Part shown: positions 32,209-37,971 of the stretch, piece after piece
How positions within the stretch are numbered: position 1 is the stretch's first letter
Layout of the letters: every line of letters starts with the position of its first letter
NCBI GenBank assembly: GCA_029003555.1
Contig: JAQYCE010000076.1
Location: 1 to 37,971 of the forward strand
Length of the DNA stretch: 37,971 nucleotides
Source of the DNA: Bacillota bacterium
Lineage (GTDB): Bacteria; Bacillota; Clostridia; Tissierellales; Peptoniphilaceae
Direction of reading: 5' to 3'
Program-made: the position numbers and the translations under genes
The notes under the pieces: model-generated
The model's input: the letters and a program-made list of their open reading frames with translations, nothing else
Database searches by the model: none
Told to the model about the DNA's origin: nothing

Positions 32209-32820
32209 TCAATCCATATATTGATCTTGATCAATTAAAAAACTTCTGAACATGTGCAAAGTCTTTATTTTCGTGCTTTTTGTTTCCTCTATGAATATTC
32301 TGACTGCGAAAGTATAAATGACGAATCCGATAATCACTCCAATTGCATTGGCAAAACTATCGTTAATATTGATGTCTCTAAATGTGAAACCCTGAAATAG
32401 GAATATCAAAAACTGAACCAGTTCAATAGCGATACCAACCCCTAAGCCAGCTATTGTCATTGATTTCTTCGTCATCCCTTTAATTAGGCAGGGTAATAAA
32501 ACACCTAATGGTAGGGTCATGATAATATTTAATATAAAATCTTTAGGATACCAACCCCTAATAAAGGGTATTAAATTTATGTTTTCAGCTAGACTTTCAG
32601 AGAATGATAATTCTTCCTGCATCATTTCCTTAATGGATCCGCTGATATAAATCGGAAAAACGGCGTATTTCACGAGTAGAATGGTATAAAAACACAAAAG
32701 AGTTATAACAGCACACTTGAAAATATAGTACTTCGATTTAGAGCGTATCTGATGAAGGAAATAGACAATAAATGGAATGGAAATAATAAAATCGGTTAGC
32801 AACCCACTATCGATTTTCAT
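32209..32820 (-). CDS. VanZ-like family membrane protein
   Basis: 203 residues with about five membrane segments (near 9-28, 35-58, 95-115, 120-142, 155-175). VanZ-family features: NLIPF before NIIMTLPLGVLLP, the acidic GVGIAIELVQFLIF, and FRDININDSFANAIGVIIGF. VanZ of the vanA cluster gives low-level teicoplanin resistance; most family members are uncharacterised, and no other van gene is here. The gene stands out by composition: three 60-base lines I counted have 22, 13 and 22 G+C, against 36 of 60 at the window start. Codons are correspondingly A/T-ending, which suggests transfer. The ATG has GGAG eight bases upstream. It lies only about 33 bp after a terminator and has no visible promoter. 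Confidence 0.85.
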   Translation of the reverse strand: MKIDSGLLTDFIISIPFIVYFLHQIRSKSKYYIFKCAVITLLCFYTILLVKYAVFPIYISGSIKEMMQEELSFSESLAENINLIPFIRGWYPKDFILNIIMTLPLGVLLPCLIKGMTKKSMTIAGLGVGIAIELVQFLIFLFQGFTFRDININDSFANAIGVIIGFVIYTFAVRIFIEETKSTKIKTLHMFRSFLIDQDQYMD

Positions 32821-32852
32821 AATGAATACTCCATTAAGGTGAACAACCCTTC

Positions 32853-32892
32853 CAAAAAAGCCACCTCCCGCCCAAAGAAGGACGGGGGTGGT
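32853..32892 (-). terminator. Terminator after the sigma-like membrane protein gene
   Basis: CCACCCCCGTCC-TTCTTT-GGGCGGGAGGTGG followed by TTTTTTGG on the minus strand; a 12-bp stem with a G-T pair and one bulged A. It separates the sigma-like gene from vanZ. Confidence 0.88.
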
Positions 32893-32928
32893 CAGGTGTT
32901 TATATGAAAACTCTTGGATTAAGGAGAA

Positions 32929-34242
32929 TTAGTCCTCTTTTTCTTCAAACTGATAGGCCACCCCATCGTAAATCAAGGGCTCATCCAGCTGGGGCTTGCC
33001 GTCAAGCTGTCCTTCAAACCAAGCTTTCTGCCAATAGGGTTCCAAGGTTAATTCTGCCGGTTCTCCGGAAATATGGCCGGCTTTTCCATCCATAAAGGCC
33101 AGGTAGATGGTGTCATCCACCTTTCCGATGTGGTGGATGCCGCCATGCTGGGAAGCCGCCTCATCAATGTTCAGGATCTTCTTGACTTCCCCTCCCTTGG
33201 GATATTCGAAAACCGTATTGTCTTCAGGATCGACGAAGAGGATGGTGTTGTTGTAGGCTCCATAGTAGCGGCTGGGGACGGAACGGGTTTCACGGGTGAC
33301 CGGTGCCTCCTCGGAGGAGGATTGGACCACTTCTTCACTGGCGGAGCTTTGGTCTGAAGAAGCCGGTCTTCCCTGGTCCTTGGGCTTTAATATGGTGAAA
33401 CGGGCTAAGACCAGGAGGACCAGGATGGCAAGGATACCGGAAATATAGTAGGCGGACTTGGTAGCCACCTTGGTCTGGTCCTTGGACCGAGGAGAGGAGG
33501 CCGGCTTGGCCTTGGGCGACAAGGTCCAGTTGGTCAAGGAATCGCCTCTACCCTTCTCCCTCCTTTGAGGGTGGTCCTGTCTGGAGACCGGCCGGTCTAC
33601 AGAACGGTAAACCGGTGCCTGGGGGCCCGGAACCACATCCGAAGGGAAGGTATGTTCATTCAAGGAGGCAAAAGCTTCTAAACGGTCCACCAGGCTCTTG
33701 ACCTGGAAGGCACAGGCTTTCTGCATGGAGGTCCGCCGAAGGGTGGGTTCCACCTCGTCGTCTTGGACCCGATTGGACAGCTGCTCGGAAATTCTTTCGA
33801 TTTCCCGGGAAATCTGTCCGGTGGATTGGGCGACTAGCTTGGCGATTTCTTCATCGGAAAGACGGAAGTGAACAGCCAAGAGGAAAAGAGCTTTTTCCCT
33901 AGCCGGCATCTCCTGGAGGGCCATCTGGTAGGTGGAAATCAGCTTATCGGGATCCGCTTTTTCCAGCTCTTCCGATTCCTCTTTCTCTCCATCCTCGATG
34001 GGCGTCTCCTCCGCCTTATCCTTCAGCGCATAATAAGTGGCAACCAGGCCAATGAAGCCCTTTTGGTCCAGGGGCGTCTGGCTGGAGAACCAGGTCTCCT
34101 TCCGGCTGACTTGTTGAAGCGTATGGTGAGCAGCCTCCTCCGCCAGGATCTCCTGGTGGCAATGTTGGAAGGCTGCCTGGTAGGCTAAGTTCCTCAATTT
34201 TCGAGAAAACGGGTGATTTCGACCTTGTCCATCGTTTGCCAT
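32929..34242 (-). CDS. Sigma-70 (ECF)-like domains fused to a transmembrane and extracytoplasmic region
   Basis: 437 residues from the ATG at 34242 (GGAGG eight bases upstream; the track start at 34272 has no such site). Residues about 11-75 (FSRKLRNLAYQAAF...KGFIGLVATYYALK) resemble sigma region 2. After an acidic linker, about 101-156 (ALQEMPAREKALFLLAVHFRLSDEEIAKLVAQSTGQISREIERISEQL) is a good match to ECF sigma region 4. Then come a basic, proline/serine-rich linker, one membrane helix (264-285, YYISGILAILVLLVLARFTIL), a Ser-rich stalk and a roughly 110-residue outer domain with beta-rich stretches. The predicted topology is cytoplasmic N-terminus and outside C-terminus. Region 2 ends in KDKAEE rather than basic residues, so promoter melting may be lost. 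It may be a membrane-held sigma factor, or a sensor that borrowed the fold. Function unknown. Confidence 0.75.
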   Translation of the reverse strand: MANDGQGRNHPFSRKLRNLAYQAAFQHCHQEILAEEAAHHTLQQVSRKETWFSSQTPLDQKGFIGLVATYYALKDKAEETPIEDGEKEESEELEKADPDKLISTYQMALQEMPAREKALFLLAVHFRLSDEEIAKLVAQSTGQISREIERISEQLSNRVQDDEVEPTLRRTSMQKACAFQVKSLVDRLEAFASLNEHTFPSDVVPGPQAPVYRSVDRPVSRQDHPQRREKGRGDSLTNWTLSPKAKPASSPRSKDQTKVATKSAYYISGILAILVLLVLARFTILKPKDQGRPASSDQSSASEEVVQSSSEEAPVTRETRSVPSRYYGAYNNTILFVDPEDNTVFEYPKGGEVKKILNIDEAASQHGGIHHIGKVDDTIYLAFMDGKAGHISGEPAELTLEPYWQKAWFEGQLDGKPQLDEPLIYDGVAYQFEEKED

Positions 34243-34283
34243 CTGATGTCCCTCCTCACTAATCATCATCAATCATTATTTAT

Positions 34284-34289
34284 ATTATA
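34284..34289 (-). promoter_or_regulatory. Candidate promoter of the sigma-like gene, -10 box
   Basis: TATAAT on the minus strand in the 66-bp gap after the ABC exporter genes. No -35 match. There is no terminator in this gap, so the gene may also be read from the exporter promoter. Confidence 0.4.
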
Positions 34290-34308
34290 CATGAATTTCC
34301 CAGTTCGC

Positions 34309-36117
34309 TTATACCCTTTCGGCATATTGGAGGTCATAAAGGACCCGGAAAAGACCGTTTTTCTCGATCAGTTCCTCCCTGGTCCCCTCTTCGGCAATTT
34401 TGCCATGGTGCATGACGATGATCTTATCCGCACCGGCAATGGTGGAAATTCGGTGGGCCACAGCCAACATGGTCCGATCGGTGGACATGTTTTGGATGGC
34501 CTCCTGGATCAGGGTTTCCGTTTCCGTATCGATATTAGAGGTGGCTTCATCAAGAATCAAAACAGGGGGACGGTCGGCAACGGTCCGGGCAAAGGAGAGG
34601 AGCTGGCGCTGGCCGGCGGACAGGGTGGACCCCCTCTCGGTAACCGGCTCATCATAGGTCTTGGGCAGCTTCTTGATAAATTCATCGGCCCGGACCAGCT
34701 TGGCCGCTTCATAAGCCGCCTCCCGGTCCACGCTTTCCCTACCCACCCGGATATTTCCGATAATATCCCCGGTAAAGAGGAAGACATCCTGCTGGACCAA
34801 TCCCACAGCCCGTCGGAGGTCGGTTAATTGATATTCCTTGACATCTACACCGTCCAAGAGGATTCTTCCTTTTTGAACGTCATAGAACCGGGAAATCAGG
34901 CTCATGATGGTGGACTTCCCGGCACCGGTAGCCCCTACAAAGGCGACAAATTGACCGGGCTCCACGGTAAAGGAGACATCCTTGAGGATCCACTCCCCCT
35001 CCTCATCGTAGCGGAACCATACATGGTCGAATTCGATAGCCCCACGAATGGATTCCCGGGGAAGGGGGCGGTCCCCCGACTCAATATCCGCCTCCTGGTC
35101 CAAGAGGTGGAAGACCCGGTTAGCTGATGTCATGGCATATTGGATGACGTTAAAGGTCATGGCCATCTCCAGGATGGGCCGGAAGAATTGCTGGATGTAG
35201 TCAATGAAGGCATAGACCAGACCGAAAGTGATCAGGCCCTTCATTTGAGCCAGACCCCCGAACCAAAGGAGGAGGGCCAGTCCCGTTGTCCGGACGATTT
35301 CGATAGCCGGCCGGTAGATGGCAAAACCGAAAACTTCCGTCCGTCCCAGCCGGTAGTACTTTTGGTTGATCTCATCAAATTCTCGGTAAATTCCCTCTTC
35401 TTCGCTGAAGGTCTGGATTTCAAAGATTCCGGACAGGTTCTCAGACAGCTTGGTGTTAAGAAGGGAGAGGGTTTCTCTTTCTTTTTTGTAAACGACCCGG
35501 ATCTTCCGCCGGAAGATGACCGATATGGCCACAATGAAAGGGGTCAGGAGGACCACAAAGGTAGCCAGGCGGGCATCCATGGAGTACATGATGATGACAA
35601 TGCCAACAAATGTAAAGATGGACTGAAAAAGGGAAACCAGGACATAGGTGAACATCTCATTGATGGCTTCTGGGTCATTGGTTGCCCGGGTGACCAGAGA
35701 TCCGATGGCATGGTCGTCGAAAAACTTCATGGACAGGCCCAGGATGTGGTTATAAATATCCGAACGAATCTCCCGGATGATCCGCTGGGCAGTCTTCTGG
35801 GTCAGGATGAAGCCCACGTAGTTGATGACGAACATCCCCAGAACCATAGCCAGGTAGATCAGGGCTTTTCTGATGGCCCCTTCCATGGCCAGGTCCTTAG
35901 CCGGGGCATCCGCCCCCGGACTAGCAAGGACGGAGAGGTCCTGGTCGATGAGGGTTTGGATAATCCGGGGCTGGACCAGGCGCATGGCAATGGCAACGAA
36001 GATCAGACTGAAAACCAGGAGGAACCAGGCCCAATAGGGCTTGGCATAGGCCATGAGCCGTTTGAAAGCATGATTATCCGTTTTTTCCCAATCCTGTTCT
36101 TTTTCCATTTCAGGCAT
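34309..36117 (-). CDS. ABC exporter half-transporter, BmrD-like subunit
   Basis: 602 residues: six-helix membrane domain (to about 330) and a C-terminal nucleotide-binding domain. Motifs: Walker A VGATGAGKST, signature LSAGQRQLLSFAR, Walker B LILDEATSNID with the catalytic Glu, and H-loop VAHRIST. The signature LSAGQ departs from LSGGQ while Walker B and the H-loop are canonical. That is the pattern of the competent half of heterodimeric exporters such as BmrCD or TM287/288. The track start at 36213 lies deep in the previous gene; the ATG at 36117 has GGAGG six bases upstream and overlaps the preceding stop by eight bases (ATGCCTGA). The substrate is unknown, and a drug or lipid is likely. 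Confidence 0.93.
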   Translation of the reverse strand: MPEMEKEQDWEKTDNHAFKRLMAYAKPYWAWFLLVFSLIFVAIAMRLVQPRIIQTLIDQDLSVLASPGADAPAKDLAMEGAIRKALIYLAMVLGMFVINYVGFILTQKTAQRIIREIRSDIYNHILGLSMKFFDDHAIGSLVTRATNDPEAINEMFTYVLVSLFQSIFTFVGIVIIMYSMDARLATFVVLLTPFIVAISVIFRRKIRVVYKKERETLSLLNTKLSENLSGIFEIQTFSEEEGIYREFDEINQKYYRLGRTEVFGFAIYRPAIEIVRTTGLALLLWFGGLAQMKGLITFGLVYAFIDYIQQFFRPILEMAMTFNVIQYAMTSANRVFHLLDQEADIESGDRPLPRESIRGAIEFDHVWFRYDEEGEWILKDVSFTVEPGQFVAFVGATGAGKSTIMSLISRFYDVQKGRILLDGVDVKEYQLTDLRRAVGLVQQDVFLFTGDIIGNIRVGRESVDREAAYEAAKLVRADEFIKKLPKTYDEPVTERGSTLSAGQRQLLSFARTVADRPPVLILDEATSNIDTETETLIQEAIQNMSTDRTMLAVAHRISTIAGADKIIVMHHGKIAEEGTREELIEKNGLFRVLYDLQYAERV

Positions 36118-37873
36118 GGGCTTCCTCCTTTCCGTAGGTGCGAGCGCGGGATTCCAGAAGTTGGAGGTGGTAGAGTTCCTTGTAGAAGCCCTCCTGGCTG
36201 ACCAGGTCGGCATGGCTGCCTCGCTGGCTGATTCTCCCGTCCTCGATGACGATGATTTCTTCCAGGCTCTCCACCGTAGAAATCCGCTGGGAGACCATAA
36301 TCAGCCCCTTCTTGTGCTGGGCAAGTTGGCCCAGAATTCGGGATTCCGTTTCCGTATCCACCGCAGAAAGAGAGTCATCCATAATCAAGACAGGGGCATC
36401 CTTGTAGTAGGCCCGAGCGATGGAAACCCTCTGTTGCTGGCCGCCGGACAGGGTAACCCCCCTCTCCCCGACCATGGATTCATAGCCCATGGGCATAGCT
36501 TCGATGTCTTTATCAACCTGGGCAAATTCCGCCGCCCGACGGACCCGGTCCTCATCCAAATCATCCGAAGAAAAGGCGATATTGGCGTCGATGGGCCGGG
36601 AGAAAAGAAAGGACTCCTGGGCCACCACCCCGAAGACCCGATAGAGGGATTCGAAGGTCAAGTTTCGGATATCCACCCCATCGACTAAAATTTCTCCCTC
36701 CGTCACATCAAAACGGCGGAGGAGGAGGTTGATTAATGTGGACTTCCCGGACCCGGTCCTACCAAGGATAGCCAGGCTATGACCCGGCTCCAAAGTGAAG
36801 GAAACATCCTGTAGGATCCAGGGGCTGTCCGGGCCATAGCGGAAGGAGACCTTTTTGAATTCCACTCTCCCTTTGGGGTCCTTGAGTTCTGTAGCAAATT
36901 CATTTTCCCGGACCTTGGGCCGGGTCCGGAAGATCTCATTAAGCCTTTCCAATGAGGTGACTCCTCTTTGGAACTGGGAGATGACCAGGCCCATGGCAAT
37001 CAGGGGCCAGATGATCAGGTCCAGGTACTGGATGATGGCAACAAAGGATCCCACGGTGATGGTCCCGGAGAGGGCCCCCTTTGCCCCGTAAATAATAAAG
37101 ACGAAAAAGGAAAAACCGGAGATCAAGGTAATCATGGGGTCGAAAAGACCATCGACACGGTTGAGGTCCATGACCTTGTCGGAATATTTTTCATTGATGG
37201 CCTCAAAGGACCGGGACCGGTTGTCTTCGATAGCAAAGGCTTTAATGACCCGGATGCCGGAGAGGTTCTCCTGGACTTCGGTAGTCAGCTCACCGAAGGT
37301 GTCCTGGACAACCCGGGACCGGCGGTTGAGGGGGCGAATAATTTTCGCCACAGCCACCACCAAAAAAGGCAGGGAAACCAGGGCAACAGCGGTCGTCAGC
37401 AGGCCCGCCGTTGAGACCATCATGACCACGGTAAAAATCGTCATAAAGAGGGAGTCGATGACCATCATGACGCCCCCGCCCATGGAGTCCCGGACGGCAG
37501 AGATGTCGTTGGTTGCCCGGGCCATGAGGTCACCGGTCCGGTTCTTATTGAAGTAATCGGTATCAAGGCTGAGGTACTTTTGGAAGAGCTTGTCCCGGAG
37601 CCAATAGTCCATCCTCCGGGCTGTCCCGAAAATCTGGGTCCGCCAGATGAAGCGACCCACCACCATAACGGCGCCGATGAGGATGAGGCGGAGGATGAGG
37701 GCCATGAGGCTCTCCTCCGTCAGCTGGCCGGTGGTGGTCAGGTCAGCGAAAGACCGGAAGATTTGCGGGATGAGCAAGTTGGCAAAGTCAACGACCATCA
37801 ATACCACAATGCCGATAATATAATGCCAGTAATTCTTTTTTAGAAAGGGAAAGATCGTTCGATAGGCGCGCAT
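36110..37873 (-). CDS. ABC exporter half-transporter, BmrC-like subunit with degenerate ATP site
   Basis: 587 residues: six-helix domain then nucleotide-binding domain. Walker A GRTGSGKST (371-379) and signature LSGGQQQR (475-482) are canonical. In Walker B the catalytic Glu is Asp500 (LIMDDSLSAVD), and the H-loop His is Gln (VSQRIST). Both changes mark the non-hydrolysing site of heterodimeric exporters such as TM287 of TM287/288. It pairs with the downstream subunit, whose complementary features are intact, to give one working and one degenerate site. The ATG at 37873 has AAAGGA five bases upstream. I see no clear promoter in the roughly 100 bp to the window edge. Confidence 0.94.
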   Translation of the reverse strand: MRAYRTIFPFLKKNYWHYIIGIVVLMVVDFANLLIPQIFRSFADLTTTGQLTEESLMALILRLILIGAVMVVGRFIWRTQIFGTARRMDYWLRDKLFQKYLSLDTDYFNKNRTGDLMARATNDISAVRDSMGGGVMMVIDSLFMTIFTVVMMVSTAGLLTTAVALVSLPFLVVAVAKIIRPLNRRSRVVQDTFGELTTEVQENLSGIRVIKAFAIEDNRSRSFEAINEKYSDKVMDLNRVDGLFDPMITLISGFSFFVFIIYGAKGALSGTITVGSFVAIIQYLDLIIWPLIAMGLVISQFQRGVTSLERLNEIFRTRPKVRENEFATELKDPKGRVEFKKVSFRYGPDSPWILQDVSFTLEPGHSLAILGRTGSGKSTLINLLLRRFDVTEGEILVDGVDIRNLTFESLYRVFGVVAQESFLFSRPIDANIAFSSDDLDEDRVRRAAEFAQVDKDIEAMPMGYESMVGERGVTLSGGQQQRVSIARAYYKDAPVLIMDDSLSAVDTETESRILGQLAQHKKGLIMVSQRISTVESLEEIIVIEDGRISQRGSHADLVSQEGFYKELYHLQLLESRARTYGKEEAHA

Positions 37874-37941
37874 AGGGGTCCTTTCTCTTGGTTTTCTTCA
37901 GGTGAATCAATGGAGTCAAAAAAATACGATACAGCCATGAT

Positions 37942-37956
37942 ACCACCTATAGTGGT
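37942..37956. other. Small palindrome upstream of the ABC exporter operon
   Basis: ACCAC-CTATA-GTGGT followed on the plus strand by seven T. It could be a weak plus-strand terminator for something outside the window, or an operator near the exporter promoter. The 5-bp arms are too short to decide. Confidence 0.3.
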
Positions 37957-37971
37957 TTTTTTCTTGTTTTT

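Noticed and set aside
32067-32820. Integrative element at tRNA-Gly
   Set aside because: The AT-rich gene lies on the 5' side of the tRNA, and I saw no integrase and no repeat of the tRNA 3' end.
32209-32820. Vancomycin/teicoplanin resistance cluster
   Set aside because: Only a VanZ-family membrane protein is present; no vanR, S, H, A, X or Y genes are nearby.
35140-36201. 353-residue plus-strand ORF opposite the second ABC subunit
   Set aside because: Antisense shadow of a conserved transporter; rich in Asp, Gly, Gln and His with no domain or ribosome site.
1-37971. CRISPR arrays, insertion sequences, prophage
   Set aside because: I saw no regularly spaced direct repeats, transposase or integrase motifs, or phage structural genes on either strand.

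Overview
The window reads as a chromosomal housekeeping region of a Gram-positive bacterium of the Bacillota (Firmicutes), probably an anaerobic coccus-like Clostridia/Tissierellia lineage. Evidence: Bacillota gene clusters (glmU-prs-pth-mfd-prsA; an rRNA methylase next to pheS-pheT-zapA-U32-mutS2; infC-rpmI-rplT behind an L20-type leader; a thrS T-box; VanZ and BmrCD-like genes), strong AGGAGG ribosome binding sites, and TTG, GTG and even ATT starts. Base composition is rather GC-rich for the phylum (36 of 60 bases are G or C in the first line), so genus-level assignment, perhaps a Kallipyga-like Peptoniphilaceae member, is only a guess. Almost everything lies on the minus strand; only murC and the infC operon are on the plus strand.

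Layout from the left. 1-2150: pgk (cut by the window edge) and gap, glycolysis, each with its own signals. 2248-9628: a minus-strand operon of a GlmU-like acetyltransferase, prs, pth, mfd and a PrsA-type foldase lipoprotein, with genes touching or overlapping. 9803-11203: murC, divergent from that operon. 11271-21918: a long operon pheS-pheT-zapA-U32 peptidase-mutS2-membrane protein-TPR protein, which meets murC at a shared bidirectional terminator. 22052-25756: a C26 glutamine-amidotransferase-type hydrolase, the TrkH and TrkA subunits of a potassium transporter, and a SpoU rRNA methylase in one operon. 25841-27120: a consensus promoter, an L20-type attenuator leader, then infC (AUU start), rpmI and rplT. 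27198-30423: T-box, thrS and a CpoA-like glycosyltransferase. 30462-32139: hisS, then tRNA-Cys and tRNA-Gly. 32209-32820: an AT-rich vanZ-like gene. 32929-34242: an unusual membrane protein with a sigma-factor-like cytoplasmic part. 34309-37873: two ABC half-transporters forming an asymmetric heterodimeric exporter.

Most of the window is ordinary core metabolism and translation. The most unusual items are: (1) the GlmU homologue, whose acetyltransferase active site is intact but whose uridylyltransferase domain is shortened and lacks the nucleotide-binding signature; (2) a one-polypeptide ECF-sigma-like / transmembrane / extracytoplasmic fusion next to a drug-type ABC exporter; (3) an AT-rich vanZ island between tRNA genes and that locus; and (4) a membrane-glycolipid-type glycosyltransferase placed under a threonine T-box. 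I found no CRISPR array, insertion sequence, prophage or obvious defence system. Most entries in the ORF track are antisense or frame shadows, caused by the GC-rich coding bias.
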